Shown here piece after piece: positions 8,522-18,900 of a stretch of DNA of 64,000 nt. Within the stretch, counting starts at the first letter, position 1. Each line of letters starts with the position of its first letter. The notes beneath the pieces are model-generated. The model was given only the letters and a program-made list of their open reading frames with translations. It did no database searches and was not told the DNA's origin. Source of the stretch: Pseudokineococcus marinus (lineage in GTDB: Bacteria > Actinomycetota > Actinomycetes > Actinomycetales > Quadrisphaeraceae); assembly GCF_037482405.1 (NCBI RefSeq), contig NZ_JBBHZZ010000007.1, forward strand, positions 62,001 through 126,000, read 5' to 3'. The position numbers and the translations under genes were made by a program.

Positions 8522-11500
8522 TCAGCGAGGGTCGTAGAGGTTCACCGCCACCCCGGGCGCGTAGGGGCCCGGTCCGACGTTGTTGACGGCCCGGACGTCG
8601 TAGAAGTAGCCGTTGCCCGAGCCCAGTCCCGTGTCATCGAGGCTGGTGCCGGTGACCCGCCGCGGGGTGACGGCCCCGATGTCCTGGCCCTGGACGACCC
8701 GGCGGACGTCGTAGCCGGTGACCGGCTGCCCCGTCGGCGCCGTCCACGAGACCGTGGCCGTCGTCGTCGAGGTCCTCTGGCCGGTCAGCCCGGTCGGGGC
8801 GGCCGGAGCGGCGGTGGCCGTCGTCGGCGCCGTGTAGGTGCCGAGCGTGGCCGCGGCCGAGGGGTCGGAGACGTTGGGCACCGCGTCGAAGGCGACCACG
8901 GTGACCCGGTAGGACGACGTCGCGCTGAGGTTCGGCAGCGTGGCGCTGGTCGTCGTCGTCTCGACGGTGACCGAGCTGCCCGAGGCCAGCGAGACGCGGG
9001 TGACGCGGTAGCCGCGCACCCCGGTGCCGGCGTCGGTGGACGCCTGCCAGGTCACGCGGCCCTCGGTGTCGCTGGTGCGGGTCGCCACCACCCCGGTCGG
9101 TGCGGTCGGTGGGGTGGAGTCCACCGGCGCCGGGGTGGTCGAGCCGCCGCCGGCGGGCGTGGTCGCCCCGATCGTCCCGTCGGTCACCGACACGCCCATC
9201 ACCGACCGCGAGCCCGGCGGGGTCGCGTTCGGCCCGGTCGGCGCTGAGGTGATGGCCGTGGCGCCGACCGGGCGCACGCCCCGCCAGTCCAGGTGCTGGG
9301 GGTAGGTCCCCTCGTCGCGCCAGGACAGGCCCGCGTTGACCTTGCCGTCCATGACGACGTCACGGAGGACCACCGTGCCGTCGTCCATCGCCGATGACCC
9401 GTACTGCACCATCTGGATGAAGGCGCCGTCGACGACGCGGCCCTTCTCCAGCAGGACGTTCGACTGCTTCTTCCCGCCGGTCACGTTGCTGGCGATCATC
9501 TTCAGCCACATGCCGTCCTGGATGAGGCTGCTCGTGCTGCCGCCCTGGGAGTAGTAGGGCCGCAGGCCCAGGCGGTACCGCGAGCGCAGGAAGGTGAAGC
9601 GGCGCAGCTGCACGTCGGAGGTGTTCGCCATGTCGCCGTCGGAGCCGACGAGGATGTTGGCCTGCGCGCCGCCGTCGACGAGCATGTCGGTGACCAGGCA
9701 GTGGTGGGTGCCGCCGAAGGCGAGGCCGCGGCCCCAGTCCTGGCCGATGGTGACCGGCGCGTCGAAGTAGATGTTGTAGGGGCGGTTGGCGTCCCCGTTG
9801 CTGCGGTAGCCGATGATCCCGTCGTCGTCGCCGCAGTAGACCGAGGTCTTGCGCACGAAGTAGCCGTCGTGGGCGCTGGCGGTGACGTGGGTGCCGTCGG
9901 CGTTGGTGTGGTCGGCGACGACGTCGACGATGTGCCAGTCGGAGGGGCCGTTGTAGACCAGGAAGCCGGCGTCGCGGCCCCGCTCGGCGTAGCAGCGGAG
10001 CAGGCGGATGCCGACGGCTCCGGCGCCCTCGATGAACCACTGCCCGGAGTCGCCGTTCTTCCCGTCGCCGCGGGTGCCGGGGCGGGCCGGGTACTTGGGG
10101 TCGGCGCCGGTGGGGGCCCACAGCTGGTGGACGTCGCGGTAGGTGACGTCCGGGAGCGTGATGCGGGTGCCGGCGGTGTCGTAGCGGTTGGAGGTGAACA
10201 GGCACCCGGCGCCGTCGAGGGTGAAGCCGCCGCGGCCGGCGTTCGTCCCGCCGAGGCCACCGTCGAGGTCCATGTGGTTCACGAGGTAGGTGGGGTAGCC
10301 GACGACGGCAGTGGTGCCCGTCACGGCGGTCGTGACGGCCTTGGCGAGCGTCGCAGTGCGCCCGTCGCTGCTGACGGCGGTGATGGTCGTGCGGTGCACC
10401 CAGTTGTCGAGGGGGTCCGCGGCGCCGGCGTTGCCGGCCGCGAGGGGCCCGTCGGTGCGGCCGGCCCGGTGGACCATGACCTTCTTGCCGACCATCGAGG
10501 ACGGGAAGGAGCCCGCCGCGGCGGTCAGCGACGTCCCGGACGCCGTCACCGCGGTGACGACCGTGCCGGGCTTCTTGGAGCGCACGACGTCGCCCGGGTT
10601 GCAGGCGCGCAGCGCCTCCCGCAGCGGGCCGGTGCCGACGCCCGCGACGAAGTCCGTGCCGTCGACGGCGACGCCGTCGCCGACCGCGCCGAAGTCCTCG
10701 AGGAACAGCACCCGGCCGGTGGGCGCGACGAAGCGGGTGGAGTGCGTCAGCGACCACTGCCCGTCGGAGGCCTGCACGCGCACCACACCGCGGTAGCGGC
10801 GCCCGGCCACCGGGGCGGCCGTCGACGGGGCGGTCCAGGACTCCGCCGCGCCCTGCGCGACGCCGGAGGTGACCACGACTCGCCCGGCGGTGCCGCCGTC
10901 GCCGCCGACCTCCTCGACCCACGCCTCGTAGGCCGTCTGCGTCAGGACCGGCACGTCGACCTCGAGGAGGGTGGACGGGAGCCGGGAGTCGGGCATCGAG
11001 GAGACCCACGCCACCTGGAAGCGGCCGCCGGTGCCGGTGGCGCCGCCGACGACGTCGGTCTCGTAGGTCGCCCGGGCGTGCGGCTTGGAGGCGAAGGGGA
11101 TCCACCAGCGGCAGCCGCTCGGCGGAGCCGGGTTGGTGCCGACGACCTGGTTGGCCACCGAGACCGTCAGCTCCGTCGAGCCGGTGTTGCCCGACCCGTC
11201 GGTCGCGAGCGCCCGCAGGGTGATGGGGCCGTTCTGCACGGACGTCGTCGACCAGGCCGGCAGGGACCACTCGAGGTCGGCGCCGGTGCCGGTGAGGGTC
11301 GCCAGGCCCAGGTCGATGGTGCCGGCGAAGACGCGCACGGACGTGACGACGACGTCGTCGGAGGTGGTGCCCCGCAGGGTGAGCGTCCCGGCGACCGAGG
11401 CCCCGGAGGCGGGGAAGGTGAAGGCGACCAGAGGGGACTGGGTGTCGCTCTTGGACTGCTGCAGCGCGGCGACCTGGTCGCGCAGCTGCTGCACCGACGC

Positions 11501-12304
11501 GCGGAGCTCGGCGACCGCGAGCGCGGCGGTCGCGTCGACGGTGGCGAGGCGGTCGGTCTCGGTGACGGCGGCGGCGCCGATGTCTCCGCGCAGGGCGGCG
11601 GCGTCGACGGCGTCGACGAGCTCGCGGAAGAAGTCCGACGCCGCGGGCAGGCCCTGCAGGCCGAGCTCGCGGACGATGTCGGTGAGCGTGTCCAGGCGCA
11701 GGACGCGCTTGCCGCCGGAGCGGGCGTCCTTGATGTCGTCGACGGTCGGCTGGTAGTCGCCGCGCAGGGCGTCCGTCGCGGCGGTGCCGACCTTGACGTT
11801 GGAGGTGCCGGCGCCGATGCCCTCGCGCCACGACGACCCGGTGCCGCGCTGCAGCAGCTCGGCGGAGAACGCCGACGCCGACACCCCACCGCCCCCGCCG
11901 CTGAAGCCCTGCAGGGCCTCAGCGAGCTCGTCGTCGGTGACGTAGCCGCCGAGGGAGGCCTCGAGGCGCGCCAGGGCAGCGGCCATCTCGGTCACGGTGG
12001 CGAGCGCGTCGACGCCGGCGCGGGTGGCCTCGACGGACACCGTCGGCAGCTGCACCGACCCGAAGTCCCACACCGCGGTAGCCGCCGTCGTCAGGACCGC
12101 GGGGAAGGTGCCCAGCGCGGCGGACGTCGCCACCTGCGCGAGGGGCTCCCGGGAGACCGGGTCGAACATCGGCAGGACCGCGGTCGACCCCGCCTCGGGG
12201 CGCAGGACGCCGGTGGCGCCGCGAGCGGTCGTAGCCCCGTCGGCGGACAGGGCCACGCCCGGAGGGATCGTCCAGCCGGTCGAGCCGTCGGGCAGCGTGG
12301 GCAT
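8522..12304 (-). CDS. Large tailspike: Ig-like, beta-helix and fibronectin III domains
   Basis: 1260 residues; the ATG has GGAGG at good spacing. The N-terminal 300 residues contain a baseplate-binding part and a coiled coil (VAELRASVQQLRDQVAALQQ). A bacterial Ig-like domain follows (PASGASVAGTLTLRGTTSDD). A beta-helix region begins at the typical LEDFGAVGDGVAVDG signature. Two fibronectin type III domains end the protein (TAPTGVVATRTSDTEGRVTW; AAPTGLTGQRTSTTTATVSW). This is a receptor-binding or depolymerising tail protein; FnIII modules are common in actinophage fibres. It is followed by a strong hairpin. Confidence 0.82.
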   Translation of the reverse strand: MPTLPDGSTGWTIPPGVALSADGATTARGATGVLRPEAGSTAVLPMFDPVSREPLAQVATSAALGTFPAVLTTAATAVWDFGSVQLPTVSVEATRAGVDALATVTEMAAALARLEASLGGYVTDDELAEALQGFSGGGGGVSASAFSAELLQRGTGSSWREGIGAGTSNVKVGTAATDALRGDYQPTVDDIKDARSGGKRVLRLDTLTDIVRELGLQGLPAASDFFRELVDAVDAAALRGDIGAAAVTETDRLATVDATAALAVAELRASVQQLRDQVAALQQSKSDTQSPLVAFTFPASGASVAGTLTLRGTTSDDVVVTSVRVFAGTIDLGLATLTGTGADLEWSLPAWSTTSVQNGPITLRALATDGSGNTGSTELTVSVANQVVGTNPAPPSGCRWWIPFASKPHARATYETDVVGGATGTGGRFQVAWVSSMPDSRLPSTLLEVDVPVLTQTAYEAWVEEVGGDGGTAGRVVVTSGVAQGAAESWTAPSTAAPVAGRRYRGVVRVQASDGQWSLTHSTRFVAPTGRVLFLEDFGAVGDGVAVDGTDFVAGVGTGPLREALRACNPGDVVRSKKPGTVVTAVTASGTSLTAAAGSFPSSMVGKKVMVHRAGRTDGPLAAGNAGAADPLDNWVHRTTITAVSSDGRTATLAKAVTTAVTGTTAVVGYPTYLVNHMDLDGGLGGTNAGRGGFTLDGAGCLFTSNRYDTAGTRITLPDVTYRDVHQLWAPTGADPKYPARPGTRGDGKNGDSGQWFIEGAGAVGIRLLRCYAERGRDAGFLVYNGPSDWHIVDVVADHTNADGTHVTASAHDGYFVRKTSVYCGDDDGIIGYRSNGDANRPYNIYFDAPVTIGQDWGRGLAFGGTHHCLVTDMLVDGGAQANILVGSDGDMANTSDVQLRRFTFLRSRYRLGLRPYYSQGGSTSSLIQDGMWLKMIASNVTGGKKQSNVLLEKGRVVDGAFIQMVQYGSSAMDDGTVVLRDVVMDGKVNAGLSWRDEGTYPQHLDWRGVRPVGATAITSAPTGPNATPPGSRSVMGVSVTDGTIGATTPAGGGSTTPAPVDSTPPTAPTGVVATRTSDTEGRVTWQASTDAGTGVRGYRVTRVSLASGSSVTVETTTTSATLPNLSATSSYRVTVVAFDAVPNVSDPSAAATLGTYTAPTTATAAPAAPTGLTGQRTSTTTATVSWTAPTGQPVTGYDVRRVVQGQDIGAVTPRRVTGTSLDDTGLGSGNGYFYDVRAVNNVGPGPYAPGVAVNLYDPR

Positions 12305-12383
12305 CGGGCCTCCGTAGGCGCGCGAGCGGGGAGGACGCGCCAGAGGCGGCCCTCGCGGGGGACGAGCGGTGTGGGGAGCGCGG

Positions 12384-13445
12384 TCAGGCGGCGAAAGGCG
12401 TGGCGCGCAGCAGCCCCGAGGGCGCGTGGTACTCGCCGCGTGAGGTCCCGTAGACCCGCTCGGCGACGACGTAGACCTTCTGGGAGCCGGTGAAGACCTG
12501 GTTGTAGGGCGTCGTGACCAGCTGCCGCCAGATCGCCCTCTCCTGCTCCCGGCCGCCCAGGCACAGCAACTGCCCGATCTGCGGGCCCGTGGCGGAGCCG
12601 ACGCGGGCGAAGAAGTCGAAGCGGGTGCCAGAGCCCTCGGCGCCGGCCCAGAAGCCCCAGTCGACCGCGAGGCGGTACGGGCGCCCCGGGTCGGGGACCG
12701 CGACCTCGCCGAGGGTGATCGTGTCGGAGTTCCAGATCTTCCAGTTCGCGTCCCCACGGACCGGGGACGCCGACCGGGTCGTGTACATGCCGCCGGCGGC
12801 CGAGTCGAGGACGCCGCCGCGCTCGACGAAGCCCTGCACGACGATGTTGCCCGCGGCGTCGCGCCAGTAGCGGAAGGCCTCCCCGTTCGGCTTGCGCACC
12901 TCGGTGCCCGCCGGGGCGTCGCCGCCGCGGCCCAGGGCCGCCGCGAAGTCGCTGAGGGTGGCGTACTGCGGGGACGCCACCACCCGCAGGTCGTCGATCG
13001 CCTGCACGGCCGTCGAGCCACCCCGCACCCGCACCCGAGCCAGCATCTGGTCGGCGACCACGCCCGGGTTCTTCGCCAGCGACGACGGGACCGCCGCATT
13101 CGACGAGCCGCCCGCCACCCGGGTGAAGGCACTAGTGCCCTCCGGGGTCGGCCGCCAGTCCCGGCGCACCGTGATCCAGTCCCACCGGTCGGCCGTCCCG
13201 GACGGCACCGGCAGGGTCATCCGGAACGCCGCGTCCGTGGTGTCCCGCACCGCGTCCCCGACACCCGCCCCGGGCGCGATCTGGATGGTCGGCTCCGGCT
13301 GACCCGGCACCGCCGTGACCTTCCACGACCCGTCGCCCAGCACCACCGGCAGGCTCCCCAGGGCCGCGCCCCACACCGCGAGCTGCCCCTCGGTGATCGT
13401 GCCGTCGTAGCCGATGGACTCCACGAACGGGGCGACGAGCGGCAT
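12384..13445 (-). CDS. Minor tail/baseplate protein
   Basis: 353 residues with TAGGAG before the ATG. It lies between the Gp37-like protein and the tailspike, the usual place of actinophage baseplate-upper proteins. The N-terminal 140 residues (MPLVAPFVESIGYDGTITEG, ADRWDWITVRRDWRP) match the style of proteins that link the baseplate to fibres. The C-terminal half is a beta-rich module with many aromatic residues that could bind receptor or sugar. Assignment is by context and composition. Confidence 0.65.
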   Translation of the reverse strand: MPLVAPFVESIGYDGTITEGQLAVWGAALGSLPVVLGDGSWKVTAVPGQPEPTIQIAPGAGVGDAVRDTTDAAFRMTLPVPSGTADRWDWITVRRDWRPTPEGTSAFTRVAGGSSNAAVPSSLAKNPGVVADQMLARVRVRGGSTAVQAIDDLRVVASPQYATLSDFAAALGRGGDAPAGTEVRKPNGEAFRYWRDAAGNIVVQGFVERGGVLDSAAGGMYTTRSASPVRGDANWKIWNSDTITLGEVAVPDPGRPYRLAVDWGFWAGAEGSGTRFDFFARVGSATGPQIGQLLCLGGREQERAIWRQLVTTPYNQVFTGSQKVYVVAERVYGTSRGEYHAPSGLLRATPFAA

Positions 13446-13454
13446 GGGGGTCTC

Positions 13455-14738
13455 CTACCTGCGGGTGAGCCTGCGGACGGTCGACTGCGCCTTCTTCAGC
13501 GCCTTGATGAGCACCACGTCGGGGGACTCGTCCCGGTCGCCCACCGACAGGGCCGGGACCTGCTGCTGACCGCCCCAGGAGACGGTCACCTCCCGCAGCC
13601 GCTCCGTGAGCTGCACACCGCCCGCGAGCGCCATCGGCAGGCGGGCGCCCAGCTGCACCGCGCCGGTGCCGAAGCGGAAGGTCCTCGTCTCGGAGAGCTG
13701 CACCGAGGCTGAGCCGCGGGGAGCGCCCTCAGCGAGCGCGGCCGCGCCGCGGGCGGCGAGCTCGGCCTCGTACTCGGTGCGCTCGGTCGCGACGAGCGCG
13801 GCCGCGGCGCTCTTCTGGGCGGTGGTGGCGTCGGGGTCCTCGGCCAGGCGCTCCTGGTCGGCGAGCGCGCGGTCGAGGTCGGAGCGGGCGTCGCGGGCGT
13901 CGACGGTCGTCTCGATCGCGACGTTGTACTGGGCCTCGAGGGGGTAGTCGGCGAAGTGCCGCAGGTCCCGGTCCTTGCCCTCGCCGCCGCCCATGACGAT
14001 GACGCGGGTGGCGGTGGGACGGCCGAGGCTGACGCGGGAGGAGCGCACGACGCCGGAGGCCTTCGTCAGGCGCACCGGGTAGGTGGGGGGCTCGTGGACG
14101 TCGAGGACGAGGCCGGTGCGGCGGTGCTCGGGCCCGGTGGGGCGGATGGTGAGGCCGAGGCCGGCTTCCTCGAGGAGGGGGTAGACGAGCTCGTCGAGCT
14201 GGTCGAAGCGGGACCGGACGGTGACCTTCGGCAGCCCGCGGCCGAGGTTGGGGGCGATCTGCACGGGTAGGCCGACGCGGGCGAACTGCCCACCCACGAT
14301 GGCCTTCACGACGCCCTCGGTGGTGCCCCGCCAGGTGGCGTACTCCCGGCCCTGGTCCTCGATGGGGCGGGAGGCGTCGACCCACCCGAGGGTCTGGCGG
14401 AGCAGCTCGGCGTAGTCGAAGACCTGCAGGCGCAGGACCTCGACGTCGCCGGTGTCCTCGGGCTCGACGACGGTGCGACCGCCGAGGAGGTACTGGTCGC
14501 GCCAGTCGACCTCCACGCGGGCGGCCTGCTGCTGCAGGGCCGTCGCGCGCGGGTGGTCGAGGGGCACCTCGATCGTCGCCGTGCTGACGCCGAGGTGGCG
14601 GCCCGTGGCGACGAGCAGCCGCGGCGCGCCGAGCAGCCCCAGGCGCCGCCGCTCCCGGTCGTAGACCCGCACCCGGAACGGATGCGCCTCGTCGGGCTCC
14701 AGGGCGGCGAGGACGGCAGCCGCGGCGGGGGAGGGCAC
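13455..14738 (-). CDS. Siphovirus ReqiPepy6 Gp37-like tail protein
   Basis: 427 residues from a GTG one base after the upstream stop. The sequence (PFRVRVYDRERRRLGLLGAP; WVDASRPIEDQGREYATWRG) and its position right after the distal tail gene fit the Gp37-like family of actinophage minor tail proteins, which build the baseplate hub. A helical insertion at about residues 270-320 is rich in Ala, Asp and Glu. The protein probably assembles with the distal tail protein and the tape measure tip. Confidence 0.75.
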   Translation of the reverse strand: MPSPAAAAVLAALEPDEAHPFRVRVYDRERRRLGLLGAPRLLVATGRHLGVSTATIEVPLDHPRATALQQQAARVEVDWRDQYLLGGRTVVEPEDTGDVEVLRLQVFDYAELLRQTLGWVDASRPIEDQGREYATWRGTTEGVVKAIVGGQFARVGLPVQIAPNLGRGLPKVTVRSRFDQLDELVYPLLEEAGLGLTIRPTGPEHRRTGLVLDVHEPPTYPVRLTKASGVVRSSRVSLGRPTATRVIVMGGGEGKDRDLRHFADYPLEAQYNVAIETTVDARDARSDLDRALADQERLAEDPDATTAQKSAAAALVATERTEYEAELAARGAAALAEGAPRGSASVQLSETRTFRFGTGAVQLGARLPMALAGGVQLTERLREVTVSWGGQQQVPALSVGDRDESPDVVLIKALKKAQSTVRRLTRR

Positions 14739-14739
14739 C

Positions 14740-15911
14740 TCAGAACCCCCTGTCGTGCAGCGGGACGAGGGAGGCGCCCACCAGGCCCGTGCCGCCGTCC
14801 ATGCGGATCGTCAGGGGCACGTCCCGCCCCGGCGGCACCGGGGCGAAGGACAGGCGGGTCAGCTCGTGGGTGCGGTCGCCCGCCGAGCCGGGCGCCGCGA
14901 TGTCGCGGACCCGCACCCGCCCCGCCTCGTCGAACGTCGGCCGCCCGGCGGCGTCGGTGACGACGGTCGCCTCGAGCGCCCACTGACGGCCCGGGTCGCC
15001 GTCGAGGACGACGGCGCGCCCGTCGGCGATCTCGAAGCCGAGGATGTCGACCTTCCCGTTCACGCCGAGCTGCAGGCCCGGCGGGCACGGCCCGCACGCG
15101 ATCCACTCGACCCACGTCTCGACGTCGCCCGGGTTGTCGATCCGCGCGCGGGCGAAGGAGGACCCCGAGCCGATGACCAGCGGCGGGCCGGCGCCCGGCT
15201 CACCGACCGGGCCGCCGCCGAGGAAGGACCGCGGCTCGGCCGACTTGAAGGCCGTGACGACCGGCTCGCCCTCCCAGTACGGCTGGTCGTCGGCCATCAG
15301 CGACACCCGGTAGCGGGCCCACCCGAAGCGCACCGGGTCCCGCAGGTACGCCCACTCGCCGTCGGACTCGAACCGGCACGTCAGCGTCCGCGCCGGCCGC
15401 CCCGGGGGGGGGGGAAGAGNNNNNNNNNNNNNNNNNNNNNNNNNNNNNNNNNNNNNNNNNNNNNNNNNNNNNNNNNNNNNNNNNNNNNNNNNNNNNNNNN
15501 NNNNNNNNNNNNNNNNNNNNNNCGCGCCGGCCGCCCCGGCGCCCGGACCGTGAAGCGGCCCGGGCGCCGCGGCGACATGGTCCGCCAGAAGGCCTCCTCC
15601 TGGTCGAGGTAGGCCTGCTCGTCGCCCTTGGAGAAGACGTACAGGTCCCACTCCACCGGGCGGGGCTTCGCCTGCCACGACAGCCACCGCTCACCCGGCA
15701 GCGCCGGCGAGGAGTCCCGCCGGTGCTCGCCGGGCCCCTTCCCCAGGCCCTTCGTGCCCGTCGTCAGCCGCACCGTCGACCCAGCCGCGTTCAGCGGCCA
15801 GACCGACCCGTCCCAGCCCTCCCACGTCAGCTCCAGCGCCTCCCGCGGCGGGACCGCGGGGAAGGGCTGCGTGGGCGGGAGGTAGGCGGCGGGGAAGACC
15901 CCGACGCTCAC
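14740..15911 (-). CDS. Distal-tail-like protein, interrupted by an assembly gap
   Basis: It starts at a GTG overlapping the tape measure stop (GTGA) and ends one base before the Gp37-like gene. The N-terminal part (VSVGVFPAAYLPPTQPF, LELTWEGWDGSVWPLN) and the C-terminal part (WVEWIACGPCPPGLQLGVNG) match the siphovirus distal tail family that joins tail tube to baseplate. The frame is broken only by the N run at 15,420-15,522. Both flanks carry the same 17 bases; joining them gives continuous reading RFTVRAPGRPARTLTCRFE and a protein of 345 residues. The gene is therefore probably intact. Confidence 0.75.
15420..15522. other. Run of 103 N (assembly gap)
   Basis: Unknown bases inside the distal tail gene. 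Immediately left is a G homopolymer followed by AAGAG. The 17 bases at 15389-15405 recur at 15523-15539, indicating overlapping contig ends rather than missing sequence. Confidence 0.95.
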
Positions 15912-18900
15912 GACAGCAGCCCCGCCGCCGCGAGCGCGTCCCGCTGCGAGCGCTGCAGCTCGCGGAGGTCCTCGTCGCTGCGGATGACGACGTCGCCCGA
16001 CACGTAGAGCCCTCCGATCTGCTGCTCGCCGGCGCCGGTCAGCTGCCCGCGCTGCTCGACGAGCTCGACGAGCCGCTCGAGCACCGGCAGGGACCGGTCG
16101 TAGGTGTCGGTCTGCCGGGGCGAGAGGACCCGCTCGGGGCGGGGCGTCAGCTTCGGCAGGTAGCCGCGGCCGGTGGCCACGCCGCCGTCGTCGTAGACGC
16201 CGAGGCGGCGAGGGTTGATGAAGGAGCCGTTGAGCTTGACGTTCTGGTGCAGGTGCTTGCCCGTCACGCCGCCCGTGGCGCCCTCGAGGCCGACCAGGCC
16301 GCCCCGGGCGATGACCTGCCCGGCGCGCGCCTGGATGGCGCGCAGGTGGGCGTAGCCCGTGACGTAGCCACCGGCGTGGGCGATCTGCACGAAGTTGCCG
16401 TAGGACCCCGAGGGTCCCGCCGACAGCACCCGCCCGGCCTGCATGGCGTAGACCTGCCCGCCGTTGGCGCCGCCGGCGAGGTCGATGCCGTTGTGCAGGC
16501 GCATCACCCGACGGATCGGGTGGAAGCGCATGCCGAACTCGCTGGTGACCCGCCCGCCGCGCATCGGCCGCATCCACGGCCCGGCGGTCGGCGGCAGCGG
16601 CCCCGTCCCGTTCGACGTCGCCACCGCCGCCGCGGCCGCGGCCTTGTTGACCGCGCCCGTCATCGTGGAGACCGCCGCAGCGCCCTCCTGCACCAGCCGC
16701 AGCGACGACGCGTTGAGCGTGCCCACCAGGTCGTCGATCGCGCCCGTGGGCGGCGTCGTGCTCGTGACGTGCACGCCGCGCCCCGTGCGGCCCGGGGAGG
16801 ACGAGGAGCCCTGTCGGCGCGCCAGCTCGGCGCGGGCAGCCGCCGCAGCCGCAGCGCCCGCCGCGGTGCCGCCAGCCGTGCGCGGACGCCACGACCCGTC
16901 CTCGAACATGACGTCCGTGGCCGCGTCGTAGGCGCGGCCGAAGCGGGCCGCCGACTCCCGGCCGTTGACGACCGGACCGCCGTCACGACGACGAAGCACG
17001 CCGCGACGCATCGCCTCGACAGCGGCGTGCCCACCCGCGGCGGAGACCTCCTTCGCCGACCAGACGTGCTCGTTGTTCGAGAGCATCGCCGGGATCGAGT
17101 CGGAGGTCTCCGTGCCGGGGCCGCGCACGGCACCGCCCGACGCAAGCATCTTGCGCGCGAGCGCTTGCGCCTCGGACGCCGAGACGCCGCGGGAGGCGGC
17201 CAGGTACTTCGCGCCGGCGTCGAGCTGGGCGCGGATGTTGACGTCGCGGTCCTGGATGCCCGACAGCTGTGCGTTGACCTTGTCCTTGAACTTCGAGAAC
17301 TCGTCGGCCGCCGTCTGCAGCTTGGGGCCGATGCCCGGCACCCAGCCGAAGGCGTCGGCCGCGCCCCGGATGACCTTCTCGACCAGGTCGAGGAAGGACC
17401 CGACGGCCGCTCGCGCGCCCTCACGGAAGGCGATCTTGACGACCTCCCAGACGGCGGAGAGTCGGTCCCGGAACTCCTGGAAGCGCAGCCACCCGTCGAT
17501 GACCGCGGCGACGAGGGCCTGGAAGACCGGCTGCAGGACGTTCTCCCACATCCAACGGCCGGCGTCGGCGACCGCACGCAGCGCGCCGTCGACGATGTTC
17601 CTGAAGGTCTCGCTGTTCTTGTAGGCGAAGACCAGCCCGCCGACGAGGAGGGCGAGCGCGGCGATGACCAGCCCGATGGGGTTGGCCGTCATCGCCGCGT
17701 TGAGCGCCCACTGCGCGGCCGTCATCGCTCCGGTCGCGACCGTCGAGGCGACCTGCGCCACTCGAGCCGCCACGGTCGCGGCCACCTGCTTCGTGGACGC
17801 GACGACGCCGCCGTTCTTCGCGACCGTGCTCGCGACCTCCGAGGCGGTCGCGCCCTTGGTCGCCGCGGACGACGCGTTGATCGCCACGGTGTTCGCCGCG
17901 AGCGCCGCGGTGTGCCGCTGGTTGGAGAGGATCTCCGCGACCCGCAGGGGCACCGCGGCGGCCATGGCGACGTTCCCGGCCGCCTGGGCGACCTTGACGG
18001 CGACGAAGCCGGCCACGAGCAGCGGCATGAGCTCGATGAGCGTGTCGACGTGGTCGGCGAAGAAGCCGAGCACGGGAGCCGCGACCGAGAGGACGTCCGA
18101 GAGGGACGGGACCTCGCGGATGAGCTCGACGACGAAGGGCAGCAGCTCGCCCGCCGACGTCGCGATCGACGACAGGGCGGGGCCGAGCTCGTCGCCGTCG
18201 CCGGCGGCGCCCTTGATGGCCGCGCCGAGGGAGGACCAGTCGAAGGCGGCGATCGCGTCGACGGCGTCGCGGGCGGCGTAGGCGGCGTCACCGACGCGGC
18301 CGAGCCACCCGACGGTGGTGACGTCCTCGCCGGCGAAGGCCGCACGGGCGACGGTGGCGGCGCGCTGCACCTGGTCGCCGGCGTCCTTGACGACGTCGAT
18401 GACCTCGCCGATCTTCACGCCGGCGCGCTCCATGTCGCCGACGAAGCCGTCGGAGGTGACGTCGCCGTCGCGCATGGCGTCGAAGAGAGCGCGCACGCCG
18501 AGGCCGGCCGTGTTCGCCCGGCCGGTGAAGCCGTCGATCGGGCCGCGGCGGTCCAGCCCGACGATGAAGGCGCCGACCTGCTCGGCGGCGTCACCGAGCG
18601 CCGCACCGACCGCGGGCGCCTTCTCCTCGGCGAGGGCCGTCAGCGCGGGCAGCACCGCGGTGTTGACCTGGTTGACCAGGGTCGTCTGCGCGGGCAGGAG
18701 GCCCTTGCCGATGACGCCGGTGAGGTTGCCCCACCCGGCGGCGGCGATCCGCTGCGCGTTGGCCAGGCCCGTCGAGGTGTTGGCGAAGTCGCCCTGCACG
18801 TCGGCGGTCTGCTGGGTGATGAGCGCGAGGGTGGCCTGCGCCTTGGCGTTGGCGTCGAGGGCGCCCTTGCCGGAGTACATGCCCATCTCGAGCGCCTTGG

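Noticed and set aside
9701..12493. 930-residue plus-strand open frame over the tailspike gene
   Set aside because: Gly/Arg/Ala/Val shadow of a gene with very high G/C third positions; the minus frame has domains and a ribosome binding site.
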